This document shows positions 8,849 to 20,500 of a stretch of DNA of 38,137 nt, one piece after another. The stretch is from Asterionellopsis glacialis (lineage: Eukaryota > Bacillariophyta > Plagiogrammaphyceae > Rhaphoneidales > Asterionellopsidaceae). Position 1 is the first letter of the stretch, and each line of letters begins with the position of its first letter. The stretch lies in contig WKLE02000702.1 of NCBI GenBank assembly GCA_014885115.2, positions 171,034-209,170 on the forward strand, read 5' to 3'. The notes beneath the pieces are model-generated. The model was not told where the DNA came from and ran no database searches. It saw nothing but the letters and a program-made list of their open reading frames with translations. The translations under genes were made by a program, and so were the position numbers.

Positions 8849-10320
8849 GTTTGTTCAATTCTTTCAGCACAATACCGAGGGGAAATTAAACAGCATTCAA
8901 GATTCAGCCACTTTGGAAGCATTACTTTATTGTAAAGCTGTACAACTACGGAGAAAAAATACTTTATTAGTGATACTCGAATCATACACAACTTTCTTGG
9001 AACTTCGTTATTTTGCAACATTATTTTTTTGAAGATTAAATAAATTGTGTAGTGTTACGTATTGTTTTGCGCACACGAGAGAGGTTTACTTTGCTCATTT
9101 GATGATTTGACATAGTTAGTATAATATTTCGAGGCATTTGCTGTAGCTGGAATGACCGGCGACAATGCCAGGCCTCTTCGGATACATATAGTTGCCATCA
9201 TGAAAGGGGGAATATTTCTTTTGGAACCCAATGGCATATCGCGGGCAAACCTGCTCCAATTAGTTGGAGTCAAATATCTACTTTTGGATTTGAATTACTA
9301 AAGTTAAATTTAATATTTTCTTCATATTTGCAACCTTCATCATTCAGCTGGATGTCACAAGGAGTGACTACAAAGTATAGATTTTTGCCAGGAATGAATG
9401 GATACGACCTTAAACTATCTTCTTTTTAGTACAGGTGACGAAAGCAACCAATATTGCTTTGATCTGCCTGAAAATACCGTTTCGTGCTGCTTTTTAAAAT
9501 CTCTCTATGTCTTGCCAATGTAAGTGTTCATGCTGCTCTGATCTGCCCTTAAACTGGCTTTGTTTAGTTGTCGATGTAAAAGAGAAAATAGTCAATAAGG
9601 TGATTCTCATCAATATGGCAAAAACGAAGTAATCAAGCATGTTTTGGTACACAGTTCAATTCTGATCACCAAGTGTCTATGCTCATGAACATACATTCAG
9701 GATCGAAAGAATTAAAATTTATCAAATACATAGATAGGACTAGGTTCGTTGTGATGTGGTGGGCAATTTCAGCTTGAATGGATTTGCCATTCTTCTTTTG
9801 GTTTTGCTTTAGACTAATAATCATCATTCGTTTGCTCCTCTCCATCTCGTCTTTGAAATTGTGACAGAAATTATTGCCATTTTGCTATTTTACATTCTCC
9901 TAGAGAGGTTATCAAAATCAACTAAACTAGACTCTAGAGAGACTACTCGTAGGACCACTTTCGAGGTCCTAGGGTCCTCTACCGTATGGTCCGAATTAGT
10001 AAAAAGGAGCTCCTCTCTACAGTAGGACTACGTTTGATTATAGTAGGTCCAACGAGCTCGTACAGTAGAGGTGCTACAGGACAGGAAAGGTCCTCGTCTC
10101 GCTCAGAGTTAGGGCTCGGATGGCCTGCTTGCATTACGAGGATTTGCCACGTCATCTTGGATCTTTGATTGAACATTGGGGGATGATACCAACAACAAAC
10201 AACACGTACTCGACGACATGGCAGACAACAAACAAGAACAACGACTTAGCTTACGGTAGAGGGGGTGTCTTTGCTTTTCTCACAGAACACTGTACTTTCT
10301 AATTAAAAAACACGACAATC
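8849..10320. other. Intergenic stretch, no clear gene
   Basis: This 1.47-kb stretch holds the 3' region of the CRAL-TRIO gene and the promoter of the plastid protein. A 3' AT-rich region follows the stop. A minus-strand frame at 9055-9273 (about 60 residues from its internal ATG) has no recognisable domain. From 9952 to 10093 there is a cluster of GGWCC motifs, listed separately. Otherwise I see nothing. Confidence 0.5.
9952..10093. repeat. Cluster of six GGWCC motifs
   Basis: GGACC occurs at 9952-9956 and GGTCC at 9965-9969, 9973-9977, 9988-9992, 10046-10050 and 10089-10093, mostly as AGGWCC or GGWCCT. Partial copies such as AGTAGGAC (10022-10029) lie between. The cluster is 230-370 bp upstream of the plastid-protein start and may be a regulatory array; function is unknown. 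Confidence 0.45.
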
Positions 10321-10957
10321 ATGTTTTCTCGTTCAATCCTTCTTGTTGCCGTCGCTGCTGTGGCCCTCCTTGCGAATGGAGCATCTGCATTCACTGCTCC
10401 TCTCAGCCAGAATGTTGAGTCTCGTATTAGTTCCAAGAGATCCATGGTTCCAAAATTTGATGCCTCCACGGAACGTTGGGAAGCAACTACTGACGAAGAT
10501 CTTGAGGATGGTTACGGTATCATCGAGACAATTGTTCGAAACGGACCACTTCCATTTTTCCAAAGAATCATCAATGCGGATGCCTACGAACAAAGTGTTT
10601 TGAAATACATGGCTACTGCCAAGGTTGGACGTAAGGAAGCACAGGGTAATATGGATGCTTCGCTCGAGAACCAAGCAGATTGGGCATACCAAAAGGTTCA
10701 GGAAAGCAAGGGTGCACCAAAGAAGGATTATGCAAAATCTCCTTCTCCAAAACAATTCGCACTTGCCGGTACATGGTACGTTGGTGTTATATCACTCTTG
10801 CATTATTGTCATCTGTTCCTATCTAGGCTTTTCTCCTCTCACATTTGTCTAAAATTTGCACACACTATAATGTCAACACTCAAGGTCATTGATTGTTTTC
10901 TGGTTTTTCGGAAGTATCATTGGAGATATTGCCGGAGGAAAGTATGGACACTCCTAA
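10321..10957 (+). CDS. Plastid-targeted single-pass membrane protein, two exons
   Basis: CDS is join(10321..10775, 10885..10957), 175 residues. The 109-nt intron starts GTACGT and ends AAG; splicing rebuilds a Trp codon and turns the shifted tail into TWSLIVFWFFGSIIGDIAGG, a clear transmembrane helix, ending at TAA 10955-10957. Residues 1-23 form a signal peptide ending GASA, followed directly by FTAP: the classic diatom ASAFAP-type bipartite plastid signal with Phe at +1, so import to the stroma or thylakoid is likely. The mature part has an acidic stretch (TTDEDLEDGYG), a segment with NGPLPFFQRIINADAYEQ, a Lys-rich loop and the C-terminal helix. This layout would suit a small thylakoid or photosystem-associated subunit, but I do not recognise the family. 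Without splicing the frame runs to 10989 with unlikely sequence. Confidence 0.8.
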
Positions 10958-11771
10958 ACAAGAATGAATTTCTTGGAAGTAGAGCATGATGTGATAATTT
11001 GGAGCCTAATCATTTTTTGCAAGTAGATAGACTCTTTCTCCATAATATACACATTTGTATTCGGAAACACTGCAGTACTGTAATTTTTCAACAAGTCCAA
11101 TTTCAGTCACGTGTTTCTTTTCAAATAATTTTCCGTATGCATGTGGCTTACAAATTTTCATCAGGCATCGTTTTTTGCATGGATTGCACCAGTGTATATC
11201 CGATACAGATTATCCAACATAGAATGTCCCCACATAAATCACGAATGATGAAAAAGAGAAGCCATGAAATCTATACCTGCAGCGGCAGGTAGGTACAATA
11301 ATTTACTCAGATGACACTCGTGAATGAAAAAATGATAGCAATTGCGCACTTGGTAGGAACATTCCGTCGGTACACCCTGGAAGTTGCACTTCCACCCAAA
11401 AAATGATGCAAGACCCTGTACTTTGTGAGCTACCTTGGTGAATAGTCTACCTAGACTAGTACATCTCCCCGAAAATTCAACTCGATAAGATCAACTTCCT
11501 GGATTTGCGATTTCTTATCTTTTACTTATTGATTGCACTACATGCAAAGTACGACATGCGGTGTATGGGAAAACTTGAGATGTTTCACAGTGTTTCATCA
11601 CACAGTTGTTAGAAATTTTGTACTATTACTAAGTAGACTTATAAGTCTTTGTTTGTTGAATTAAATAGTAGTCGGCACAGTTATGTTCAATTTCGTCGTT
11701 ATATGGCAACCAACAGACAGTATATGATCTGTCTGTCTCAATGTCTCTTTTTCTGTCGTTCAAACTTTTTC
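10958..11771. other. Convergent 3' intergenic region
   Basis: This 814-bp stretch separates the 3' ends of the plastid-protein gene and the Rpn11 gene. No convincing coding region, RNA gene or repeat is seen; a short open frame at 10999-11292 looks random. Confidence 0.5.
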
Positions 11772-12707
11772 CTAAAAGATGACAGTATCCAACATAGTAC
11801 CAAGACATTGAATAATACTTGAGGACATGAGCTCCGATACACTTGTCTCCAAGTGTCGTTTAGGATCAATCTTACCAACATTATCCACCAATACTTGTTC
11901 CGCTGTTTTACCCTCTTCTTCTTGGATACGTTCATTGTAATCTTTTGTTAATTTCAACATTTCATCCACGACATTTTCGGTCTTGGATTGATGATCTTCA
12001 AATTTTTCTACCGTCAAACCCGACGTCCATGATCGTTTGTGCAAATTCATTAACATTTGTTCCTCCAATTCATTTTTACGATAATCAATGACAATACTGT
12101 AATAATGACGGTTCAGACCGTGAATCAAGGCTTGAATGGATGGTTTTTGCAAATGTCCAATATTAGAAGTCGTTTGTCTAGGTTCTTGTCCTAACATCAT
12201 GAGCTGCGGATTGATCAATCGGAAGCAATCAATAACCACCTTACCCTTGACAGACTGGATGGGATCTACCACTAGAGCGACGGCACGTGAATTAAGTGCC
12301 TCAAAGGAACTTTGTGTATTGATATCTGTTGAACTTAACCAACATCCGAACCCAGGATGTGAATGGTACCACCCCACCACCATTTCAGGACGACCAGTTT
12401 GCTTTAACATGTCCAACATTTTTGTTTGAAATACAGGATCCACCGCCTCGACACTGACGGATGTACCACTTTGTGGCATGGCAAAGACATCTACGCAGTT
12501 GATGGTGTAATCATCCACAAATTGACCCAACATGAGACCCATAACCTCCATGGGAACACCTGCACGACCATGCTTCAACATTTTCAACAAGGCAAGAGAT
12601 GACACATGCACCTTTTCCGCACAATCAGGTGTGGGTGAATCACCTCCTCCTCCACCACCAAGACCACCTCCTGGCATACCACGCATAAGTTGCTGTAATC
12701 GTTCCAT
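11772..12707 (-). CDS. RPN11: 26S proteasome lid deubiquitinase Rpn11 (PSMD14)
   Basis: The protein has 311 residues, the usual length for Rpn11, and begins [10 protein letters not shown] followed by a Gly-rich stretch. The MPN+/JAMM zinc protease motif is complete: E54 (in EVMGLMLG), H115-S-H117-P ([12 protein letters not shown]) and D128 (SSTD). The insert and C-terminal helices ([21 protein letters not shown]) match the Rpn11 family rather than Csn5. In the lid it removes ubiquitin chains from substrates as they enter the proteasome, in cytosol and nucleus. The gene has no intron. It is head-to-head with the membrane protein at 13228. Identity is very secure. Confidence 0.97.
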   Translation of the reverse strand: MERLQQLMRGMPGGGLGGGGGGDSPTPDCAEKVHVSSLALLKMLKHGRAGVPMEVMGLMLGQFVDDYTINCVDVFAMPQSGTSVSVEAVDPVFQTKMLDMLKQTGRPEMVVGWYHSHPGFGCWLSSTDINTQSSFEALNSRAVALVVDPIQSVKGKVVIDCFRLINPQLMMLGQEPRQTTSNIGHLQKPSIQALIHGLNRHYYSIVIDYRKNELEEQMLMNLHKRSWTSGLTVEKFEDHQSKTENVVDEMLKLTKDYNERIQEEEGKTAEQVLVDNVGKIDPKRHLETSVSELMSSSIIQCLGTMLDTVIF

Positions 12708-13227
12708 CTTTAATTGTCTGTGTGTCTTTTTCTTTTGTCTGTTTGTACTACTACTTTTATCTACGTTTCCCGCTGAACAATACTCCTGTGAACAATGACT
12801 ATCTTGAACTATTTCCTTTCTATTCTCCTTATCTGTTGTTGTGACACAATCTGACGATAATGATGTGCTTTCTTTGTAATCAATGCTGGATTCTAAATCA
12901 TCAGAAAGATTGCAAGTGATTTTGTGCGCCGAGGGAAGTCAAAAGAACCTCAGCGATTTTCAAAGCCTGTCTGTCACTACGTTCTAGCGGCAGTTGTCTC
13001 TCCTCAAGAATACTCCTCTTCATTTTTAAAACAGGAATTTCAAACTTTATCAGCATAGGAGTGATTGAAATTTGAAAATTTGAAATTTTGGGAAAAAAAA
13101 TGTCTCTTGCGTTCGACTGAAGACTGCTCATCCATCATGAAATCACAGTACAGCATGGTTTGTCTTGTAAGAGAAAACTTGTCACAAACCAGTCACACTC
13201 GACCACTTAGCTTTTGCAACCGAAAGG
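12708..13227. promoter_or_regulatory. Divergent promoter region, Rpn11 / membrane protein
   Basis: This 520-bp stretch lies between the two start codons. It is rich in pyrimidine runs next to the Rpn11 start (the 5' leader). A minus frame at 12901-13131 is open but unrecognisable and probably not a gene. I found no TATA box or repeat worth naming. Confidence 0.45.
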
Positions 13228-13968
13228 ATGGACGACAACGACAACGATATCGATAACGACAATATTTACTACGATGATAACTTTCATTATAATCAATGGA
13301 TAGCCACAAGACCAAAACGAACACGATGGATGAAAGAATTTCGCATTTCATCATTTCATAACATGAAAGTAACATGTCAAGAATTTGGTCTTCAAATGTC
13401 AATTTTAGTTTTGATATCTTTTCTTGCCATGGGGATTACCATTCTTGAAATTCAAAAACCACCTCAAAAAAAGAAGAAATCAATATTATCCTTGTCCACC
13501 ACCACCACCACCACAACCATCGGTACGACCATGTCAACCACAACAACAACGGCAACTCCAACACGTTTTACTACTAGACAATGTTGTAATTTTGCATCAT
13601 CTGCCATTATTGGATGCATTGTACTTTTCGAAAGTGCATTGTGTCATGATCAATTGGCATATATGGAATCCATTGTTTTACCATTTATCTTTCATGTATT
13701 CATGAAACGACTTGAAGAACACTTCTCCTCCTCGAATGGTGATGATGACGATGAATATGTCAACAAAAAGGACCAAAAAAGAAGAAAAAGACAATGGATG
13801 AAACATAAGAATATTACTCTCCTCCAAGTACTACACCAAATTCCACGATATCTCTCTACTGTCACAATCCTTGGTCTATTTTGGTTCATTTTTACGTTTG
13901 AAGAAGTTTCAGATGATCCTGTTTATTATGATGATGGTGACGATAACAATGGCAGCGACAATTATTAA
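13228..13968 (+). CDS. Unrecognised multi-pass membrane protein
   Basis: The protein has 246 residues. The ATG at 13228 has A at -3 and G at +4. Four hydrophobic segments are visible at about residues 54-74, 121-137, 143-160 and 208-223. The N-terminus is Asp/Asn-rich (built from a GACAACGAC-like codon run). A Thr-rich linker (residues ~90-108) sits between helices 1 and 2, a basic KKDQKRRKRQWMKHK loop lies before helix 4, and the tail is acidic. No family motif is apparent. It may reside in an internal membrane; there is no cleavable signal. Low-complexity codon runs suggest fast evolution. It shares an upstream region with Rpn11, which may mean common expression but not common function. Confidence 0.65.
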   Translation: MDDNDNDIDNDNIYYDDNFHYNQWIATRPKRTRWMKEFRISSFHNMKVTCQEFGLQMSILVLISFLAMGITILEIQKPPQKKKKSILSLSTTTTTTTIGTTMSTTTTTATPTRFTTRQCCNFASSAIIGCIVLFESALCHDQLAYMESIVLPFIFHVFMKRLEEHFSSSNGDDDDEYVNKKDQKRRKRQWMKHKNITLLQVLHQIPRYLSTVTILGLFWFIFTFEEVSDDPVYYDDGDDNNGSDNY

Positions 13969-14254
13969 ATGCGACGAATAGTAATAATTTGGAAAAACAG
14001 TGAAGAACGATATCACTACACAACAAACCTTCTACCTCTAGACCATAAATTCTTCTATGAAAGAGATCCAAAGGCAAGATATGAAATTAACTCCTTTTGA
14101 CTTGAACCCAAAAAACACATCGTAAAAGTATTGTATCTAAACAAAATAACTTTTGATCTTAAAATTTTAAATACGCATCTTTAAAATGAAAACTCTATAC
14201 TGTATGTACTGTAGGAATTCTTCACATGACCTCTACTCGATATCTTTTTGGTTT
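13969..14254. other. Convergent 3' region
   Basis: This 286-bp, AT-rich gap lies between the stop codons of the membrane protein and the minus-strand sulfotransferase-like gene. Nothing else is seen. Confidence 0.5.
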
Positions 14255-16886
14255 TTAGTTGTCCCGTGTATCACCTCCTTGAAAGTCAAACAAGTATAGA
14301 GCATAATCATACAGACGCATATCATAAAAGTTTTGAGCCATGATTAAATTATAGGCTTCTGATCCTGGGATCGGTGTATCTGGTCGTCGAGCTTGGTTGG
14401 GTGCCAAGAATTCTTGTTCACAGTGTAGAACACCAGCGACTCGTAAAGCATCCCATCCGAAGTAACGATGGAACCTTTGCATACTTTCACCTATTCTATC
14501 CGCTAATCCAATGACGCATTTACGTCGTAATATTTCCATTGCAAGTAACAAATCTTGTTCGGTTAAAACTTCTTCTTCTGCCTTACCCACCAGGGTACGT
14601 ACCATTTCATTATTGGAAAGTCTTGCGTATGCAAAATCAGCAAGTGTCATTTCAGCTGCTTGTCGATCCAATATTTGTGCTTGATTGTATAGAGATACAG
14701 CACGCTCCAGGGGATGACGAAAGATAGAGAACAACCGTCCTCGATTTTTCAAACTAAAGACACTTGATGCTGGTACAATAAGACTTGTATACATGACTTC
14801 TGCCATGCCTGACTGAGCAATATTAAGTTGTTTGGCACGTGCCAAGCCCATGACTGTTGTTGAATCAACATTCACGTATCGTGCTCCTTGAGGTGTTTCA
14901 TGAATTTGAAGTTGCTGTTGTAAAGGATAGAAAGAACCAAGAATAAATTTAGTTTCAGCAAAGACACTCCAAAATAAAGTCAGCAAAAAAGGGAAGCCGA
15001 ACGAAAACTTAAAAACTCACTTCTTCATAATGATTCGAACCTTCTCCGCTTACTTGAACTAAACCCAAACATTTTCCTAAAATTCGAATGAGTACGTTTC
15101 CTCCTGCTCTTGGGATAGTCCACAGCACAGGAATGTCTGTACGATTCGAAAAGTATGGCACAGTCCAATCTTGATAATTCTCCATATCTCCAAACAATAC
15201 AATATTCATAGACTCTAAATCAGGTATCGCAGTGGTCCCATTGTAGGCTGGTCCGGGTCCTGCCGGTCCATCTGCACCTCCTAAACCACCTAGAGTACCA
15301 TGAACCATACCAGTTCCATCAATTCTGACTTGGTCTGCACCAGGACCAAATCTTGAAAATTGATTTGTCATCCAAAGTCCTGCTGCACCATGACCGTACA
15401 TTAAACTTAGGACTATAGACCCAATCACGCATCCCAAACAAATCAAGGCGCGGACCTTGGTCGAATTCTTCATGGGTGCATTCGTGGAAACCCTCGAACG
15501 CGCAGCAAAAGACACACGTGATTGTCCATCGTCGGACATATCAACTGTATAATCATCACCACCCATGGATGGTGACGATTGCCATTTTTTGGATACAGAA
15601 GGTTGTTTTTGGAGTCCCATGTTTCTTTGTGATGATGATAAAGATGATGCTGTTGTACCATATTTTCCGGGGAACATCATCTTCGATTTCGCCTTGGCAA
15701 CAAATTTTTCACCCCATTTACTAGAACGTAAAATACCAGATTTTGTAAGTGACGATCCTGTTGAACCTGTTGCGGACATACCATCCTTGTCATCCATACC
15801 ACTCCATCGTGGATCAGCTGAATTAGGATCGTACGAAGTTGGGTTTGTGGCAGACAAACGGCGAGGCATTGACATATCTTGCGATGCATCCAATGATACA
15901 GCTGACTCTGCACTTCCACCACCGATACCACCACCCTCGGATGCCATAAGTCGTGCTGACCGGGTGGTGAAGGAACCACTCCCTAACGTTGATACACCCG
16001 ACGATCTAGTTGACGCCCCAAGACTACCTCTTCCTGATAATTTTTTAGGCGGTGGATATGTTTCACCATCATCGTCATCATCGTCATAATCAACTGGTGG
16101 TGGTCCAGAAAAATCAGCAAGGCTTGGACGTCCACCACTTGCAGATGTTGGTGCACTACCAGAACTCCTGGACATTCCGGCACTACCAGTACTACTTCCC
16201 AAAGAGGTCGATGCTGTAGCAGAAGTCTCACTAAACCCAATAGCTGTACTAGGATCTTCTGTATACATGGTTGCCTTTGTTTGTACATCTGTATACATGG
16301 ATGTACTTTGGTGTTCACCTTCATCATAACCACTGCCAGAATATGCGCTTTGTGGTCCACCACCAAATTCATCATGGCCGCTTCCAGAATACGTACTTTG
16401 TGGTCCACCACCACTTTCATCATAACCACTACCGGAATATGCACTCTGTGGTGCCATACCACTCTCATCATAACCACTTCCAGAATATGTACTTTGTTGT
16501 CCACCGTATCCACTCCCCCCACCATCATCTTCGTAAGTACCTGTACCATAATAGGAAGGGTCTTCATACGAATTATCGTGATATTGGTCATCCACAAAAC
16601 TTTGTTGTGACGGTGCTTGTGACGATGTTGCCGATGCTGCTGGTCTCAAAGGTTTACCACCTAAATCATCTTCATCAATTCCTTCCAATTCTGCACCTTC
16701 ATGTAACACAGATGCATGATGTCGGATGGAGGCAATTAATCCAGCACGTGAATCTTCCGATGATGAAACCGATGCTGCCGCATAGGCATTCGACTCTTCA
16801 TCATCATCAGTCACACTCGAAGCCAAAGCACGTGTTCTATCACGACCAAGCTTGGCTGTTAAACTTTTTTTTGTTTTTCCAAACAT
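14255..16886 (-). CDS. Membrane-anchored sulfotransferase-like protein, two exons
   Basis: CDS is complement(join(14255..14914, 15021..16886)), 841 residues. The 106-nt intron begins GTGAGT and ends TTTACAACAG; both exons are phase 0 (HYEE/QLQIHE). Residues 1-470 are Ser/Gly/Asp-rich and probably disordered and cytosolic, with four ~16-residue repeats (132-193). A single transmembrane helix lies at ~480-497, giving type II topology. The C-terminal part resembles Golgi sulfotransferases: a PAPS 5'-phosphosulfate-loop-like WTIPRAGGNVLIRILGKC (589-606) and a 3'-phosphate-binding-like FRHPLERAVSLY (687-698). N-glycosylation sequons lie at N549 and N581. The P-loop has Arg-Ala-Gly-Gly in place of the usual Lys-x-Gly-Ser/Thr, so catalysis is uncertain. 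A paralogue lies divergently at 17600. The sulfotransferase call rests on motifs; the substrate is unknown. Confidence 0.75.
16308..16493 (-). repeat. Four-copy 48-bp in-frame tandem repeat
   Basis: Inside the gene above, residues 132-193 consist of STYSGSGYDESGMAPQ, SAYSGSGYDESGGGPQ, a third copy with HDEF and a shortened fourth. The unit is 48 bp, so copy changes keep the frame. Tyr-Ser-Gly repeats of this sort are flexible; the role is unknown. Confidence 0.85.
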
Positions 16887-17599
16887 ATTTTATTATTCCA
16901 AGAAGTAGTTCTTTTGCTCAGCTCCCTTCCCTTTCCGTCTGCAGCAAAGGTCTCCCTATTGTTTTAATTTAGATGGAACCCCAACACGCAGCGATCCTCC
17001 CAATTGACAACTCTTTTGAGGCTTACGGCTGTGTTGGGTTTGAGATTGTTTGATTCGGCTGATAGACCGAGGGCTCGAGAATACTGTAGTCCTAAAAAGT
17101 TGTACAGTATTCTCAGTGTGTTGAGACATAGTAACACAAGAGATCGTCTCGGGCTTTTTTGCTTTTTAGCCGAAAAAATTACGAAGTCTTTTTTGAAGAC
17201 CCACTTCCCATCGTTCGGGTTATTCACACAAATTCTTGTCTGAATCTGAAGGAGCATTCGTGAAAGAAATGACGAATGACTTGATCTGGACGGGTATTTG
17301 ATTATTAGAATCTTCATGTATGAATAATACAATATATAGTCATCAAGTCATTTATGAGTATAATGACTCACTCAAAATACATTCAAAACCACAGAGCTTT
17401 TACCAAGCCTTTACGCAGTGTTGTTGTGAAGTTTTCGCCTACTCTCATGTCATTTGGGGACGACCTCAGAGAGATCTCGAGATAAACCTCTCTTGGTCCT
17501 CTAGTTAGTTTGCACTAAGCAACCAGATCGGATTCACTGAATAGGAAGCTACTCGACTTCATCGCATTAAAAGTTTGAAAGTAAAGAGATACAGAAAGA
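16887..17599. promoter_or_regulatory. Divergent promoter of the sulfotransferase-like pair
   Basis: This 713-bp stretch separates two paralogous start codons and should carry both promoters. The one strong structure is a perfect 12-bp inverted repeat at 17077-17114 (listed separately). No gene is seen. Confidence 0.5.
17077..17114. repeat. Perfect 12-bp inverted repeat, 14-nt loop
   Basis: GAGAATACTGTA (17077-17088) is mirrored by TACAGTATTCTC (17103-17114) around a 14-nt spacer. It lies 191 bp upstream of the minus gene's start and about 490 bp upstream of the plus gene's. It could be a dimeric factor-binding site or an RNA hairpin in a 5' leader. Confidence 0.6.
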
Positions 17600-20500
17600 A
17601 TGTCGCGTCGTGAAAGTGGTGATAACGCAAGTACAAGCACGAGGAGTGTGGACCCCGATGGATCCTATTCTGGTGGTACACCTACTCGTCGAGGAGCAGG
17701 TAGTGGCAGTCGGAGCAGTAATCGATCAGTGGGAAGTTCACGTAGTCGTGGAACAACTCGATCCGGTAGTGGACAATATCGTTCTTCAACTGACTCTCGC
17801 AGTCTAGGTTCGAGAAGTTCAGGTAGTAGACCATCCACAAATCCAGAAAGTACAATTGGCGACACTACGAATGCAGATTCAAATCGATCTAGAGGTTGGA
17901 GTCAATATGACGAATCCAGATTTACAGCGGATACAGATAGAGATTTCTTTCCTCGTGCCTTACCAGCAGCAGCACGAACATTAGATGAGCAAGGTGATAA
18001 TTCACAACGTTCGCGTGGATCATTGAATTCTCGTGGAACGAGTGGGACTGGGTATTTAAATAATGATAGTATGCACTCGCATCAACAACCACAAGAACAA
18101 GATGAACCACACTTTTTTACTCAACCAATGGAGTATATTTTTGGAGGTGCCGATGACGATGTTAGTACGATAGGAGGTGGACGACATGGACATCATGGTG
18201 GTGATGCTGCGAGCGTCTTTGATGATTCAACTATTGCTACAACACCCACATTGGCAAGTGAATTTAAAAAGAATGCCAATCGACAAGAAGCAATTATTGA
18301 AGTAGATGAAGAGGAGGAAAATGACGAAGATGATGAAACTGTAGGACAAGAAGAATCAAAAGAAGATTATACTGAAGGCACCCCGCAAGAGTCTTCGTAC
18401 AACACAGCTGGTAATACAACAGGACAGTCCTCATCGTCACCACCAGCCCCAGCTATGCAGGAGCAACAAACCATGAGTAATGAACCATCATCCTTTTCTT
18501 CTCAACAACAACAAGAACCATCATACAACACCAATCCTAACAATTACGGAAGAGCAAGTATGGGAGCACCACCACCGGTACCTCCCCATCCTAGCCAAAT
18601 GTATGGGTACCAACCTCAACAGACAGAGCAACAACAATACATGCAGCAGCAGCAGCAGCAACAACAACAACAACAACAATACATGCAGCAACAGCAACAA
18701 CAACAACAACAATACATGCAACAACAGCAGCAGCAAGAAGAGCAGCAACAGCATGCCTCATATCGCCAAATGCCACCTCCTCCTCAACGGCGTCTCTCAG
18801 GTGATTCTCGATATTCAGGCATGTATGGGTACGGTGTAGGAGTTGGTGGTCACAAGTCTGTTTCAACCTTGGGGATGGAATCTCATCAATCATCGTCAGC
18901 TGCCTCCTATATGGGAGGAAGTGTATGGGATGCCTCTACAATCGCTACTACCCCTACATTGGCAAGAGAGACTCAACGACAAAAGCAACAGAATGAAGCC
19001 ATTATTGAAGTTGACGGTGAAGACGAATCCACTGTGGATATGTCCGAAAGTGAAGGTACTACCGAAAGTCCAGGTGTAAGTGCAATGGACACAGCAATGA
19101 GTAGTGAACAACAAAGTTCTGCATTTGAATCATCAGCTCAACCGACCATGCAAACTAGATCGACAAGTCACCAATATTCTGCAGCCATGCCAAGTATTAC
19201 AGAAGAAATGAGTACAGAAATGACTGATGATTCTTCGGATCAATACACAAGATCTACTCTTGGTGGTGCAACCGACGACGTGACATCCATGGCAGACGGA
19301 GAAACATCCTCTCTTTATCCTGATGATAGTGTTTCTGTGACAGATGGTAGTCTAGGATCTTCTCGTGTCCTATCACGCCAACGTCCCGCTCTTGGTGTGC
19401 ATAGTGTTGATGGATCAGGCTATACTTCTGAAGATAGCTTTGGTGCGAATAGGTCTTTTCGTAGTTTCCATACGACTCCTGGACAAAGGGGGTTCCCCGC
19501 TACTGGTGAAGATGACTCAAGAAGTCTTGGAGGACGCAGTTGGAAATCTGAAGGCTATGTCCTTCAAAATCGACGTGATGATTTTAGACATCAACACTTT
19601 GGTGGATCAGGACGATCAGTGAAAAGTGCTCGTAGTATGCTCCCATTGGAACCGGTCGAACTTAATTTGACCGAAGGTGGACCTACCATGACAAAGGGTA
19701 TGAGTGGAAAGCCTGTAGTTCACGTTGCACTTCATTCCGACAAAGATGGTAGTATCAATAGGCTCGAATATAGCAAGCCAGTGACAGAGATCGACGAAGA
19801 AGAAACTTTTATGTCGGAAACCACTGCTGTCATGGGCAACAGAAACCCCAATGAGCTACCCTGGTATTCGTATTACATGCAACGGTCCAAAATTCTGCAA
19901 CTCTCCAGTTCGAATAAATTTGCGCGCTACAATGCAGTACTTATGCTTTTTTGCTGTTTGATTCTATCTGTAGCTATCAGTGTGGTGGCATCAATTGAAA
20001 ACAGCGGTGCGACGTACCGCTCGAAACTAGCACCAGGTCTAGAAGGTCTCAGGGCACCCCCCGCGTTAGGTTCATCGTTATCACTCGACCTTGAGAACAA
20101 CGTAGAAAACTGGTTCCGAGCCTCTGGAAATTACAGGTTTCAAAAAGACGATGTGCCCTTATTTTGGAACATACCCATGGCTGGAGGAGTGCACTTTCAA
20201 GATATGCTGGGCACTTGCCTACAATTCACTGTGGCGTCGGAAGTCGGGTCCAAGGCAGCTACAATTGCTGGTATTTCTAACGAAACCATCAAGGAAGTTT
20301 TAGTGTACGGCAAGAACTACGTCAACGTTGATACAACAACACCCGAAGGTATTGACCACGCCAAAACCCTCAACTTGGTTCCCTCAAGTCTCCCAGACAT
20401 TGTGTTCAGTCCATTGCTCCACCAAGCTGCTGGTAAGCTCTACAGTAGAAAGAACAAGGCTAACCTCATTGTGACCATGCGTCATCCGGTATCCCGCGCC

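Noticed and set aside
9055..9273. Minus-strand small ORF that could encode a ~60-residue protein from an internal ATG (MPLGSKRN...)
   Set aside because: The frame opens at TTG, no domain or targeting signal is clear, and no start context or intron supports it; too weak to call without transcripts.
18521..18754. Leu-rich minus-strand frame that looks like a transmembrane protein
   Set aside because: It is the antisense of CAA/CAG poly-Gln codons.
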